A stretch of 51,629 nucleotides of DNA from Mastigamoeba balamuthi (Eukaryota > Evosea > Mastigamoebida > Mastigamoebidae). The position numbers and the translations under genes are program-made. Location: assembly GCA_902651635.1 (NCBI GenBank), contig CACRSC010000006.1, positions 215,151-266,779 on the forward strand. The letters are read 5' to 3'. Below, one piece after another: positions 1 to 11,186 of this stretch; positions within the stretch are counted from its first letter, which is position 1, and each line of letters starts with the position of its first letter. A model generated the notes under the pieces. That model worked only from the letters and a program-made list of their open reading frames with translations, was not told where the DNA came from and searched no databases.

Positions 1-1320
1 AGCTTGTAGGACAACCCAAACAATTTTTGAAAATGATGTCATCTGCCACTGGCACATAATATCTGCCGGCGGCACAGCTGCAGGCATAGCAGGGATGGAA
101 GCCAAAGATGGCGCCTGGCCTATTCACGGCAAGTACAAGTGCAGTACGCATGTGCACAAGGCTCAACTGGGCCCAGCCAACATCCCAGACAGTGACCCAG
201 TTGACCCAGACCTGTGTCATGTTCAGGCACTCGAGGCCCAGATCAGGAATCTCAGGCAACAGAACAGGCAGCTCAGCACCCAGCTGGAGGTGTACAAGGG
301 CATCAATAGACAGAATCCAGCACAGGTGCGTGCTGCGAAACACAAGCTGCAGAGTGCCGTGGAACCCACAGGGCTGGAGGAGGCCACGTTTCCTCAGTAA
401 AACAGGTGGTACACATCATCTTGAAGATGCCCGAGGGGAGCAACACTATTTGCCTATGGGGTGGTTTGATAATCAATTGTTTATATAAATTTCACAAGTT
501 TCCCACCCCCGACACTCCAATTCAATTCGAGACTCGAGATTCGAGATTCGGATATTGGAGTAGGGCCACCTTCAGAAGGTCATCTAGGAAAAAATGCTGT
601 GCCCAAGGGCAAATTGAAAACCCATGGCCAGTCTTGTCCCCAGAGCCATTCCATAGAGGAATACTAACAAGATACATCACTAGGACAGCAGAAGGGAGGA
701 CGACAGGGTGAGAATATGGTTCCACTGGGGCACAGAGCCTCGAGGACTGCCTGTTGGCCGTGAGGTGCTCCATCAAGCCCCATCTCGCAGCAACTCGTGG
801 CCATATTGTGGAGGCAGGATGGCGACTACCTCACGACTGGCCTGCCACCTGCAGTACCGAGAGGGATCCAGGAGGCACGACATGCTCAGCCTGGCCAAGC
901 TTGACCCCCGTGGTCCCAGAGCACTGGGCAATGTGGCCATTGTCTGTGTGTTCATCAACAACATTGTGAATCTGGCCTCCCGACCTACATTTCATTCATT
1001 CATGCAGGCCTGGGGTACCAGGAGGAGGGCCTCACAAGCAGGTCCTGTGGACTTGCGGGGTGCCCATCAACTCCAGGCAGGTCACGGGGCCAGGGAGGTG
1101 GTGAAACCTCTCACTGGACAGAATTGACAACCTCCAGACCACTGTTTGTGGACATAACATGCTCATGGAGTTCTTTCCGTGAAGGAGTTCAACGTGTTCG
1201 TGGACAAGACCCACAAAAACCTTGCTGGGTTTGTGAGCTATTGCGAATATACTCAGGGATTTGTTGTTTGGAGTTTAAATCGTGAAAATCACCTGTGATG
1301 CCCCCAAGATCACGCCTTGA
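1..1320. other. No convincing gene
   Basis: Both strands were read. Several open frames of 60-140 codons exist (for example 95-400 and 708-1127 on the plus strand) but none resembles a known family, shows a consistent exon pattern or continues across plausible introns. The 95-400 frame contains a short Gln/Leu-rich stretch that could be a coiled coil. Composition is less GC-rich than the genes that follow. Confidence 0.5.
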
Positions 1321-1755
1321 TTACGATCCCTTGAGGCTGCGGATGCTCTCGTGGTCCGAGCGAGCCTTCTCCCACCCAGCGCCCTCGGCATAGGTCGCAA
1401 ACGTCTGCCTGAAGGTCATGCAGTGGAGTCAGTTCTTGAGATCGACCGGGTTCCTCCACTGGCAGTACACCTCGTAGATGGCAGAGGTTGTGGCGAACTC
1501 GCTGCCACCTGTCACTGTAGTCTGCCTCGCCCGTGGTGAGCCATCCGAGGAACACGCAGAGGTAGCCCGGGTCTTGTGTCACGTGATCACGGACGGATAG
1601 GCCGAGCTGCCTCTCGTTTGGCTTAGAGGGGTTCTCGACAAGCCTGACTGGAAACACCCCCCCCCCCCGGGACGACCCTGTCGAAGATGACAGCCCAATT
1701 CGTTGGGGCAGTCTTTGTTGCTGCTGCACGCGTCACTCGATCTCAGTGAGGACAT
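1321..1755 (-). pseudogene. Decayed Cys-containing coding region
   Basis: No family recognised. Reading the minus strand from ATG 1755-1753 gives a Cys-rich start (CSSNKDCPNELGC). A GT..AG segment of only 29 bp (1676-1648, containing a C/G homopolymer) then restores a frame with protein-like content (NPSKPNERQLGLSVRD, PGYLCVFLGW). The frame is broken near 1530 by a 7-bp near-duplication (gtgacag/gtggcag). The other frame carries on sensibly (SEFATTSAIYEVYCQWRN) but meets an in-frame TGA, then resumes (FRQTFATYAEGAGWEKARS) until TAA at 1323-1321. One indel plus one stop inside otherwise coherent sequence suggests a pseudogene. Sequencing error or two missed introns remain possible. Confidence 0.35.
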
Positions 1756-1801
1756 CGTTATGCTACCAGGTAGCCTGGAACCTCTTTTATTTGCTGTGCA
1801 T

Positions 1802-4221
1802 TCAGTTTGTCCAATAGGTCATGCACAGCTCCGAGTGGGCCACTGACATAATGTGCCCACTTGCAGCATCAAACGTCCACATCTGGTTCTTTCCACCGTT
1901 GCAGCTGTAACATCCAATTGCAGGTCCGTCGCCTCCCCACAGGTCCACGCATGTGTTGTCTCCGATACACAGCACCGTTCCATTTGGCTTGCGTACGAAC
2001 CTCTGGAACACGTCCCCTGCATCGCACTGCACCACTGAGAGTGGCACACGTCCACCGCGCACACACTTGTCTGACCCCTGCAGCACAATCTGCGAGGTGG
2101 TCTCGTTGAAGCTCCATTGCTGCTCTGGAGCTGACGAGCAGGCCTTGGCATACGTCCCAGATCCAACGAGTCCCGGCCTGTCGGCGAAGTCCACAGCCAA
2201 TCCGGGCGCCGGGGTGTCCTCCTCAAACACAACGACCTCGTTCAGGCCGGACCTGAGAAGGGGCGCGGGGATGTACAGGTTCACCTGCGGGCCCTTGGCA
2301 GGCCAGAACCTCCCGATGTTGACGCCATTGATCCATATGATGCCCTTCGTCCAGCTGCTGCTCTGGAAGAAGGTGTCCGTGGGCTCTCCGGCGATCGTGA
2401 ATGAACCCCTGTAGAACGCTGGACTGCGAGCTGGGATGCTGCCAGCCACCGGAAGGCCGCGAGGGACGGCGGGCTGCAACGGGATCTTCCACATCGCCCA
2501 CATGGAGGGAGTGTCCCCGTCGATGGTGGCTCCCCTCATGAGACCCTTGTCGTCGGGGAAGAAGTCGAAGTTGATGCGGCCCTGGTTCTCCACCAGAATG
2601 CGGAGGACCGCCTCAGCTCGGGGCGAGGTGATGGGCAAGGTGAACGTGTCCGAGCCGCTGAGGCGGTCGACGGAACCCTGGTAGACACCGTCGACGAAGA
2701 CCACCGCGTGGTCACGCACACCCGAGAGCTTCAGCGAGATGCCCTCCTTGGCCTTACCGACCGTCGTCTCATACATCACGTATCCGTAGCTGTCGGCAGA
2801 GTCAGTTGAACGCACTGCCATTCGGGCGATCGCACTCCAGACCGAGCTTGCTGAACGGCAGTGGCCTATCGGCCTTCACAGGGTCCGAGAACGCCGAAAG
2901 AGTCGCGGTGTCCATGAGACTTGCCCAGAGAGACAGCGCGACCGAGGGGTACGCGGTCTTCTGCGTTGGCGGGGGCGCCGGGTCCGTGGGAACATCCACG
3001 TACTTGCTGATCACGTTGCGGAACGCCAGCCACTTGGGCGTTACATCCCTGCGACCCAAGCGACGCTCTGTCAGCACCCAGCACGGGGAGAGGCCGCGAA
3101 CCCGTCCTCGGAGATGGGCGCGTCGTAGTCGTAGCTCGTCGTGTCGGGGGTGATCTTGTCAGCGTTGCCGTTGGCCCCGTTGACGAGACCGAAGTTGGTG
3201 CCCCCGACGTACATGTACATGTTCACGCTGGCCCCGGCAGCCAGGATCTCGTCGAGCGTCCTGGCGGCATCCTCGGGGGTCCTCGTCTCGTGAGCGCCGC
3301 CCCACGCGTCGAACCACCCGTCCCAGAACTCGCTGCAGAACAGGGGGCCCTGGGGCATGCAGGTGCGCAGCGCCTTGAACGCGTTCTTGACGTTCTCTCC
3401 GGTCCCGAAGTTGACCGTCTTGAGGACGCCCGTGGAGGCGCCCGCGGTGATCGCCTTGACCGTGGCCGCGTTGCTGCTGAACAAGACGGCGCTGTCGATG
3501 CCCGCGGCCACCTGCACGCCCCGCAGGTGGTCGAGGTACGCGTGGTCGCTGCCGTACGAGCCGTACTCGTTCTCCACCTGCACGGCGATGACGGGGCCCC
3601 CGCGGGCGTACTGGTACGGCGCGACCGTCTGGATCAGCAGCCTCAGGAAGGGGTCCAGCGCGTCGTAGTACTTCTGGTTGCTCTGCCGCAGCACAATGCC
3701 GTCGACCTCCAGCAGCCACGCAGGGAACCCGCCGAACTCCCACTCTGAGGGTTCACGGAGGGGCACTGAGCACGGAACGGGCCGGCATGCGGGCGAGGGC
3801 GTACCAGCGCAGATGTAGGGCGGAGGGCGGACGATGACCAGCAGGCCGGCAGCGTCCGCCTCCTCGATGAACCGCGTGATGTTCAGCATGCCCTCGAACG
3901 TGTACTGCCCGCGCACAGGCTCGTGCAGGTTCCAGGGCACGTCTGCGGTCAGGGGAGCGAGCCGATCGGCGGTTATTGCGGCTAACGGGTTTTTGTTTGT
4001 TTTTTAGGGGGCTCACAGGTCTCGACGGTGTTGAGGCCGCCGAGGCGCATCTTGCGGAGGCGGTCCGCCCAGAGCGCGGGAGGGGTGCGGAAGTAGTGGA
4101 AGGCGCCCGAGACGATGGTGAACGTGCTGCCGTCCTTGACAAAGTGATCGCCCTCGACGACGAACGAGCGCGAGGCCGCGAGGGCCACCGCAAGCCAAGC
4201 CCACACCGCCAGTACGCGCAT
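1802..4221 (-). CDS. Secreted GH35 beta-galactosidase with C-terminal ricin-type lectin domain
   Basis: Likely hydrolyses terminal beta-galactosides outside the cell or in the endolysosome. Exons (minus): 4221-4017, 3942-3805, 3744-3102, 3048-2836, 2789-1802; 728 aa, one continuous frame. Each junction restores GH35 motifs: VET/YVPWNLHEP, YICA/EWEFGGFPAWLL, DAPISEDG/DVTPKW, LGLD/YGYVMYET. The start at 4221 gives a signal peptide (VLAVWAWLAVALAAS). The acid/base Glu lies in QVENEYGSYG (about residue 174) and the nucleophile in CSEFWDGWFDAWGG (about residue 253). A jelly-roll region follows, and the last ~110 residues form a beta-trefoil-like domain with two QxW-type motifs (QQWSF, QMWTF) and paired Cys, probably binding sugar. 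It is transcribed away from the Piwi gene. Confidence 0.93.
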
Positions 4222-4498
4222 CTGCCTCTTGCGGAGAGAAAAGAAGCGTTGTGCGTCACCGGAGGGCATATCTGCCGACGTCATAGACGCTTTTCCAGGA
4301 GGCCAAGAAAAGGGAAACACGCGAGAAAAATCAACAAATGTTACATAGGTTACATACAGCCCCCAGTCGTGTTGAGCGCCGATGACGAGGCAGCGGAACT
4401 TGTAGCCGAGCTTGCTCTCCGCCCGAGGACTTCCATAGAGAAGAGCTTTCCTTTAGACTCCCGATGCTCTCCGGAGGTGCCAGTTCCGAAAGTTGCTG

Positions 4499-4524
4499 AA
4501 ATATCGGGGTGACCTGATTTCCGG
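4499..4524. promoter_or_regulatory. Candidate upstream element (AAATATCGG ... GATTTCCGG)
   Basis: Between the divergent GH35 and Piwi genes, AAATATCGG (4499-4507) and GATTTCCGG (4516-4524) lie 98-123 bp before the Piwi start at 4622. The same two half-motifs recur upstream of several other genes in the window (18512, 42177, 46143). This is pattern recognition only; no function has been shown. Confidence 0.3.
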
Positions 4525-4621
4525 TAACGCCAAATATCTTGGTAGAAAAGTCCAGCGGGTGTCGTTGGGTGTTGACGCAGCGACACACCCACATCTTCAA
4601 GTCCCAAGTCCGAGTCCGACC

Positions 4622-7577
4622 ATGAAGGGCAGTACGTCGCATCAACCCCCCCGCCCCCCGAGACCCCCCACTGCCCACTCCGGCACCGTACCACCTTCCC
4701 CGTGGCGCCACTGACGCTTTGCTCTGCGCGCCAGACGGCAAGAAGCTCACCGTGCAGCGCAGAGGCTCCTCCACAGAGCCCCCGCCAGCCGAGCACCCCG
4801 CCCCCGCAGCCCCTGCCCCTGCCCCCGCGCCCGCGCCCGCGCCTGCACCCGCACCCCGGGCGGCGCAGCCCGCAGCCCCGTCTCCCGCCCCGGCGCCGGC
4901 GCAGCAGCCGGCCAAGAAGAAGGGCCCCGCGGCCCCCCCGGCAGCAGCGCCCGCCCCCCAGCAGCCCCAGCAGTCTCAGCAGCCCGCGGCGGCGCCGCAG
5001 GCGTCGGGGAAGGCCGCCAAGGCCCCGGCGGCAGCGCCCGCACCCGCGCCGGCCGTGGTGCCGTCGCCGAGCGAGCCCTCGGCCGAGGGGACGGCCCCTG
5101 CGGGCAAGAAGACCAAGAAGAAGGCCGCCCTGAAGGCCGCAGCCGAGGCCGAGGGCGCGGCACCCGCGGCAGCAGCAGCGGCAGCAGCAGCAGCAGCGGC
5201 CCCGGCAGCGGCCCCGGCGGAGGCGGGGGCGAGGGGACCGCGGAGGGGGGACGACAACCAGGTGGTGGGGCTGCCGGGGCTGCCGCAGAGGGCCGAGGCG
5301 GCGCCGGCGAGCTGGGGGCGGCGGGAGCTGTCGGTGAACCACTTCCACGTGGCGCTGCGGACGACGGCGTCGATTGTGCACTACGCGGTGCTGTTCAGGC
5401 CCGAGCTGGAGCTGAGCTCGCTGCGGGCGCGGCTGGTGCACGCGCGCAAGGACCTGGCGCCGGTCGTCTGCGACGGGACCAACGCGTACACGACGCGCCG
5501 CGTCCGCGACGACGCGCTCTCGTGGACGGCCGAGATCGACGGGCGCTCGTACGCGGTGGCGCTGCAGTTTGTCAAGGAGCTGCCGCCCGGGTCGAACCCG
5601 CCGTACCAGCTCTGCGGCATCGTGCTGCGGCGGCTGATGCGCCAGCGGCTGCGCTGGGTGCTGATGGGCAGGAACTTCTTCGACCCCAGCCGCAAGGCCG
5701 AGGTCAAGCAGCACCGCATCGAGGTCTGGCCCGGCGTCGCCGCCTCGATGTCGCCCTCGCACATGGGCACCGCGCTGGTCGTCGACCTCGCGCACAAGGT
5801 CGTCCGCAAGGACACGGCCATGTACGTCATCAGCGAGGCCATGCGCGCCTGCCGCGGCGACGCGGCCGCCAAGCGGGCCGCCGCCGAGGAGGCGATACGC
5901 GGGAGCATCGTGCTGACGGTCTACAACAACATGACGTACCGCGTCAGCGGCATCGACTGGGAGCAGACGCCGCAGAGCACGTTCGACTGGGAGGGCCACG
6001 GGCAGACGGCCTACGCGGCGTACCTCGACTACGTCTACCACGCGCGCGTGCCGCACCCCGCCGAGCAGCCGATGCTCGTCTCGATACGCCGCGACCGCAA
6101 GACGTACCTCGTGCCCGAGCTCTGCTGCTGCACGGGGCTCACGGACGAGATGCGCAAGGACTACCGCGTGATGGCCGACGTGGCCGTCTACACGCGCCCC
6201 GAGCCGCTGAAGCGCCGCGACGAGGTCTGCCAGCTGGCCACGAAGATCGCGACGGACGCGGGCTGCAAGGAGGACCTCGCCACCTACGGCATCACCGTCG
6301 ACCCGACGCTCACCACCGCCAAGGGCCTCGTCGTCCCGCCGCAGACGATCGAGTTCGCGCGCGGCCAGCGCGCCCCGGCCAACTTCGTCGACCGCAGGAG
6401 CGGCGAGTCCAAGTGCGACTGGACGTTCGCCATGCAGCGCAGCCGCGTGCTGGCGCCCGTGCGCGTCGACCGCTGGTGCATCATCTTCCCGCGGGCGGCC
6501 GCCGACACGGCGCAGGACTTCGCGGGCAGGCTGGCGGCCAAGGGCAAGGAGCTCGGGATGCTCTTCGGGGCGCCGGCGCCGCGGCCGATCGAGCGCGACA
6601 CGATCGACAACTTCGTGGCGGCGATCGAGGAGATGCACAAGAAGGGCGCGCAGCTGGTTGTCTGCATGTTCATGTCGGATAACAAGGACCTCTACAACCA
6701 GGTCAAGCGCCTGCTGAGCACGCGCTGCGCGGTGCCCAGCCAGGTCGTGCGCCAGCGGACGCTGGGCAACCCCAAGCGCTTCGAGACGGTCGTCTTCAAG
6801 ATCGCTCTGCAGATCAACTGCAAGATGGGCGGCGAGCTCTGGACGATGCAGTTCCCGCCGCAGTTTGCGCGCGACACGATGGTCGTCGGCATCGACGTCT
6901 GCCACGCGACGCCCATCGGGCAGTCGGTCGCCGGGTTCGTCTCGACGACCAACGCGGCGCTCTCGCGCGTCTGGTCGCGCGCGACGCTGCAGGCGCGCGG
7001 CAAGGAGATCATCGAGACGCTCGAGGACAGCACCGTCGAGGCCATGCGCCAGTACGCGCAGCGCAACAGCGGCAAGATGCCGCGCACGGTCGTCGTGTTC
7101 AGGGACGGCGTCGGCGACGGCCAGCTGCAGGAGGTCGTCACCAAGGAGGTCTCGCTGCTGCGCGGCGCGCTGCGCAAGATCGACAGCCTCAGCCCCGCCA
7201 AGCTCGTCGTCGTCGTCGTCAAGAAGCGCATCAACACGCGGCTCTTCACGCCCACCGGCGGCAACCCCGAGGCCGGGACGCTCTGCGACTCGGGCGTCAC
7301 GCACCCGGGCTGGTACGACTTCTTCCTCGTCAGCCAGAGCGTCACGCAGGGCACCGTCTCGCCGACGCACTACCACGTCATCGAGGACCAGCTCGGCGCG
7401 CCGCCGCACGCGCTGCAGCTGCTCTCGCACCAGCTCTGCCACATGTACTTCAACTGGAGCGGAACCATCCGCGTGCCCGCGCCCTGCCAGTACGCCCACA
7501 AGCTCGCCTTCCTCGTCGGCCAGAACACGCACGTGCCCGGCTCGGAGTCGCTCTCCAACTACCTGCACTTCCTCTAG
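4622..7577 (+). CDS. Argonaute protein, PIWI clade
   Basis: Small-RNA-guided silencing protein. The body is one exon to 7577. The frame is open from an ATG at 4719 (952 aa). A better-looking start is ATG 4622 with a 103-bp intron (4632-4734, donor gtacgt, pyrimidine-rich acceptor), which joins in frame as MKG/NGKKLTVQ (950 aa). Numbering here is from 4719: residues 1-190 are Pro/Ala/Lys low complexity encoded by GC-rich repeats; N and PAZ regions span about 200-480 (VNHFHVAL, YLVPELCCCTGL); MID/PIWI about 570-950. Catalytic-type residues are present: D726 (VGIDVCHA), Glu in RGKEIIETLED, D796 (FRDGVGDG), H927 (CQYAHKLAFLVGQ). The GTIRVPAPCQYAHKLAF block is typical of the PIWI rather than the AGO clade. 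Slicer activity is inferred. Confidence 0.95.
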
Positions 7578-8007
7578 GGAGGTGGCTGGTGGCCCCCCGG
7601 GCCCCAGGGTTGATTTTTGTGCTCTTCTATCGTCTCTCGCTCGCTCCCCCTCTCGCACTCACCGCAGTGCTGCGGCAGCCCAACCCCCACCCCCCAACAC
7701 CGCAGCGGCGGGAGCTCATTAACTCTCTCCCGTGCTGATGCCGGGGAGCGCGATTGATTGAATGATTGTCCATATGTCAGGCCACGCCAGCATCCTCTAC
7801 TGTCATTCTGTCTGCTGTTTCCCTGCTGCCAAGAGCCCTGCGACTTGAGGCAAATGCGGCACACACGCGAGATAATTCTGAAAGGTTGATTTAGGCAAAG
7901 CAATGTCGTCACCAAGTGGATTAAGCCGTGCGGGAAAATCCATTTCACTCAAAATTATAAGACCATTTTGAAATTTGCAACCGACCTCCCTCACCTCCCA
8001 ATCAATC
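7578..8007. other. Intergenic / probable UTRs
   Basis: No frame of interest. The sequence changes from the GC-rich end of the Piwi gene to a more AT-rich tract (7860-7980) and then the probable 5' end of the LRR gene. It probably holds the Piwi 3' UTR and the promoter of the next gene. Confidence 0.5.
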
Positions 8008-10355
8008 ATGCCCCGCGTGCCGCGCACCAACACCCACACTCACACAGCGACCCGTGCGTTGCCCGATGCCCCCACAGTGTGTCGCCGACTGACTCTGGCT
8101 CGCAGGACTGGCCCAGTTCAGTCTGCCTCTGCTGTTTCTCGCAGTTTGCGCGCCAGTTGTGCGGGCAGACTCGGCGGCAGAAGCCCAGGCTCTCTGCCAC
8201 TGGATGCCGGTCATGTGCAACAAGCAGTCGCCTTGCGGCGTGGACAGCCGTGTCGTCTGCGACAGCGGCTCCGTCACCGAAGTGTGCGTGCAGTGCACCC
8301 CCGCTGCTCTCAAATTTCGGTCTAATCGCGCGGTTTCCGGGCAGAGACCTGCACTCCCAGGCACTGGAAGGCCCCATACCCGACTCGATCAACAACCTGC
8401 CCAATCTGAAGACGCTGTACGCTTTGTTGAAGCCCTTTCTCGCACGGTTCTCAGGCCAGCGCGATGGAAATAGGGTGCTGTCAGACGCGAAGCTGAACGG
8501 CACAATTCCCGACGTCATTGGAAGCCTCCAGAAGCTGGAGAACTTGTTCGTCTGACAACCGAAATTATTAGGGCGGCCCACTTACATGTGCCTTGCATCC
8601 CAGGCTTCTCAACAAAAACGCCCTGAGCGGGACATTTCCTACCTCGATTGGCTCACTGCCGCGCCTGCGCAATGTGTACGTACCGCCGCTTCGCCTGTCA
8701 GCCGGCTGATTGTCCAATTGTCCCGCAGGAGCCTGGGCCACAACTCCATCAGTGGGACCATCCCGAGCGGCGTGTGGGACCGCACGACCCTCGTTTCACT
8801 GTGCGTAGCGCTCCCCTGGGACCTCATTTGACTCACGGCGCACCGCCAGCGACCTGAGCGCAAACAAACTGGGAGGAGCGATCCCCAACAACATCGGCAA
8901 CCTTGTTAACCTGAGGCTGCTGTTCGTACCATTCCCCAATGTGGAGCAAGCCTAACTCCCCCACCAGGAGCTTGAGGGACAACGAGCTGTCTGGGACCAT
9001 ACCAGCAACTCTGGGGAAGCTCACGAACCTGACTGTTCTGTAAGCACTGCCGAGACCCGAGCGGACCGCACTGACAAACACCGCGCAGAGAGCTCGTGAG
9101 CAATCGGCTCAGCGGTGTTGTCCCGACCGACCTCTGCCGAATCTCGGCCGACATGTCGTCGGTCTGCTCGCAGTCGGACAACCTGTGTGTCGTCTCGCAG
9201 TGCTCGCCGTCGCTGTACCAGAGTTGCGGGCGGTGCTGCACGCTGGAGATCCCACGCAAGGCCGCCGGCTGGGGCACGTGCAACAGGACCGTCAGAAGCG
9301 GCCAGAGCTGCTCGCTCGCCTGCCCCGACGGCTACACCTCCGTCGAGGGGACGTGCTCCGACGTCTCGTGGAGGACGGCGCCCTCGTGCGCCCTCAGCGC
9401 CTGCGAACTGACGCTGCCGAGCACTGCGTCCGGATGGGGCACGTGCTCCGCCGAGGTCCCCGCCGGCGCCAACTGCTCGCTCCTGTGCTCGCCCGGCTAC
9501 CTCCCCACCGCGGGCACGTGCGTCGGCGACACGTGGGTGGCGGCCCCCTCGTGCGTGGCCGACAACACGCCCTCGTGTACCCTCGAGCTGCCCAGCACCG
9601 CGTCCGGCTGGGGCACGTGCGCCAGCAGCATGCTGAGCGGCTCCAGCTGCGTGCTCTCGTGCCCCACGGGCTTCTCTTCGGTCGCGGGGACCTGCGACAA
9701 GACCACGTGGTCGCAGCTGCCCACGTGCGAAGCAGACAAGTGCGCGCTCTCGCTTCCGACCGGGGCCGACGACTGGGGCTCGTGCGCGGGCAGCGTGGCG
9801 AGCGGCGTAAACTGCTCGCTGTCGTGCGCCTCTGGCTACGTGGCCACCATGGGGTCATGCTCTGNCTACCTCCCCACCGCGGGCACGTGCGTCGGCGACA
9901 CGTGGGTGGCGGCCCCCTCGTGCGTGGCCGACAACACGCCCTCGTGTACCCTCGAGCTGCCCAGCACCGCGTCCGGCTGGGGCACGTGCGCCAGCAGCAT
10001 GCTGAGCGGCTCCAGCTGCGTGCTCTCGTGCCCCACGGGCTTCTCTTCGGTCGCGGGGACCTGCGACAAGACCACGTGGTCGCAGCTGCCCACGTGCGAA
10101 GCAGACAAGTGCGCGCTCTCGCTTCCGACCGGGGCCGACGACTGGGGCTCGTGCGCGGGCAGCGTGGCGAGCGGCGTAAACTGCTCGCTGTCGTGCGCCT
10201 CTGGCTACGTGGCCACCATGGGGTCATGCTCTGCTGGCATGTGGGGCGTTGTCCCGACCTGCGACGCGCCGTCGTCTCGTGCAGAAGGTGCCTGCTCTGT
10301 CACGAGTGCGTGCGTGGGTCTTCTCTGCGTGTCGTTGCTGAGGTTCATGCTCTGA
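8008..10355 (+). CDS. Secreted leucine-rich-repeat / Cys-repeat surface protein
   Basis: Exons: 8008-8053 (tentative), 8106-8283, 8345-8416, 8474-8545, 8604-8675, 8729-8800, 8850-8921, 8968-9039, 9089-10355; 640 aa as assembled. The second exon carries a hydrophobic signal segment (FSLPLLFLAVCAPVV) and an LRR N-cap. Each of the six following exons is exactly 72 nt and encodes one 24-residue plant-type LRR (for example LSANKLGGAIPNNIGNLVNL). The last exon holds Sushi-like Cys units of about 60 residues (C-x-L-PSTASGWGTC ... GxxC-L-CP-GY ... GTC ... W-x-x-x-PTC). It ends with a short hydrophobic tail (ACVGLLCVSLLRFML), possibly a GPI signal. An N at 9865 joins two identical 368-bp stretches, so the true protein is probably 123 residues shorter. 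Function: adhesion or recognition (inferred). Confidence 0.85.
9497..10233. repeat. Perfect 368-bp direct repeat flanking a single N
   Basis: Positions 9497-9864 and 9866-10233 appear base-for-base identical and are separated only by N at 9865. The 369-bp period is divisible by three, so the frame survives. Neighbouring Cys units in the same gene differ at many positions, so exact identity points to unmerged contig overlap rather than a biological tandem repeat. Confidence 0.85.
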
Positions 10356-11186
10356 GGGAAAAGGCGGGCGAGAGGGATTCATAGTCGTTTTTGAGATGTC
10401 CCCCAATCCAGGTTCTGGTAGGAGAATTAACAGTGAGTAGAGATTCGTAACAATTGAAGTCGAGTTGTTTCGCTGTGCACGTGTCTCATGGAAGCGCACA
10501 CACCTGACAGCAGAGGAGCAGCTGCCACCTCCAGGGACGCTGAGGATGACTCCTGCGGAAGCTGAACACCTGCTGAGCGGGTGTGGACTATCCAAGTCCC
10601 AGTGTGTAATTCTGGACCGCCCGTCGTCTGCTGCGCCTCGGAGGCCCGCCCGTCTCTGTCCAGCTTCCTGTTGGTGGCACCAGCAATCCACAGAAATGCC
10701 CCATCCCACCAGAGAATTGAAGCACTGCTGCATTCGCGTTTGAATCCCGCACTCATGTGGGCTGACTGTATTCATTCAAAATCCTCGTGTCTGGAAAGCT
10801 CTGCTCGCGTGTACCCGCGTATATCGGTTCACGGATGATCAGCAGGGGTTCGAGAGAAAGATCCTTCCGCTGATACATCGAGGGAGTTGGCACCAACCGC
10901 CTCATTTGATAGGCTCGGAGGTACTCCCCAGAAAGGCGTAATCCACGACGGATCACGGACTAGGAGATGCCCCCATTTGGTTCTCCAGTTCATGTTGGAT
11001 ATCGGCTTCCCGTCACAGTGGATGCACGAAGTGGAGGGAAAACGTCAGGAATGACTTGCGCTTCGCACCTTAGATTGAACACAATCCCGAACCGGCACCG
11101 AAAAACGGTCTCCTGGTGCAGTTCATAAGCACTGATATCTTCACCGCTCACCACCATTATTCGCATAACTGTTGATCGAGCGCAAC
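10356..11186. other. Intergenic, no gene seen
   Basis: 830 bp with only scattered short frames on both strands and no family resemblance. A gatatcgg segment near 10998 resembles half of the recurrent upstream motif and lies about 190 bp before the GH5 start. No tRNA-like fold was recognised by eye. Confidence 0.45.

Noticed and set aside
4350-7658. 1102-codon open frame antisense to the Piwi gene
   Set aside because: Arg/Gly/Leu-rich mirror of a GC-rich coding strand, with no domain resemblance. The plus strand carries a complete Piwi protein.
9394-10227. Antisense frame across the Cys-repeat exon
   Set aside because: Arg/Ser/Thr-rich shadow that also reads through the N junction; the plus-strand Cys pattern is regular.
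9497-10233. Biological tandem duplication of Cys-repeat units
   Set aside because: Exact identity plus an N at the junction fits an assembly overlap better.
10845-10865. tRNA T-loop-like ggttcgag
   Set aside because: No matching acceptor stem, D-arm or anticodon arm could be drawn around it.
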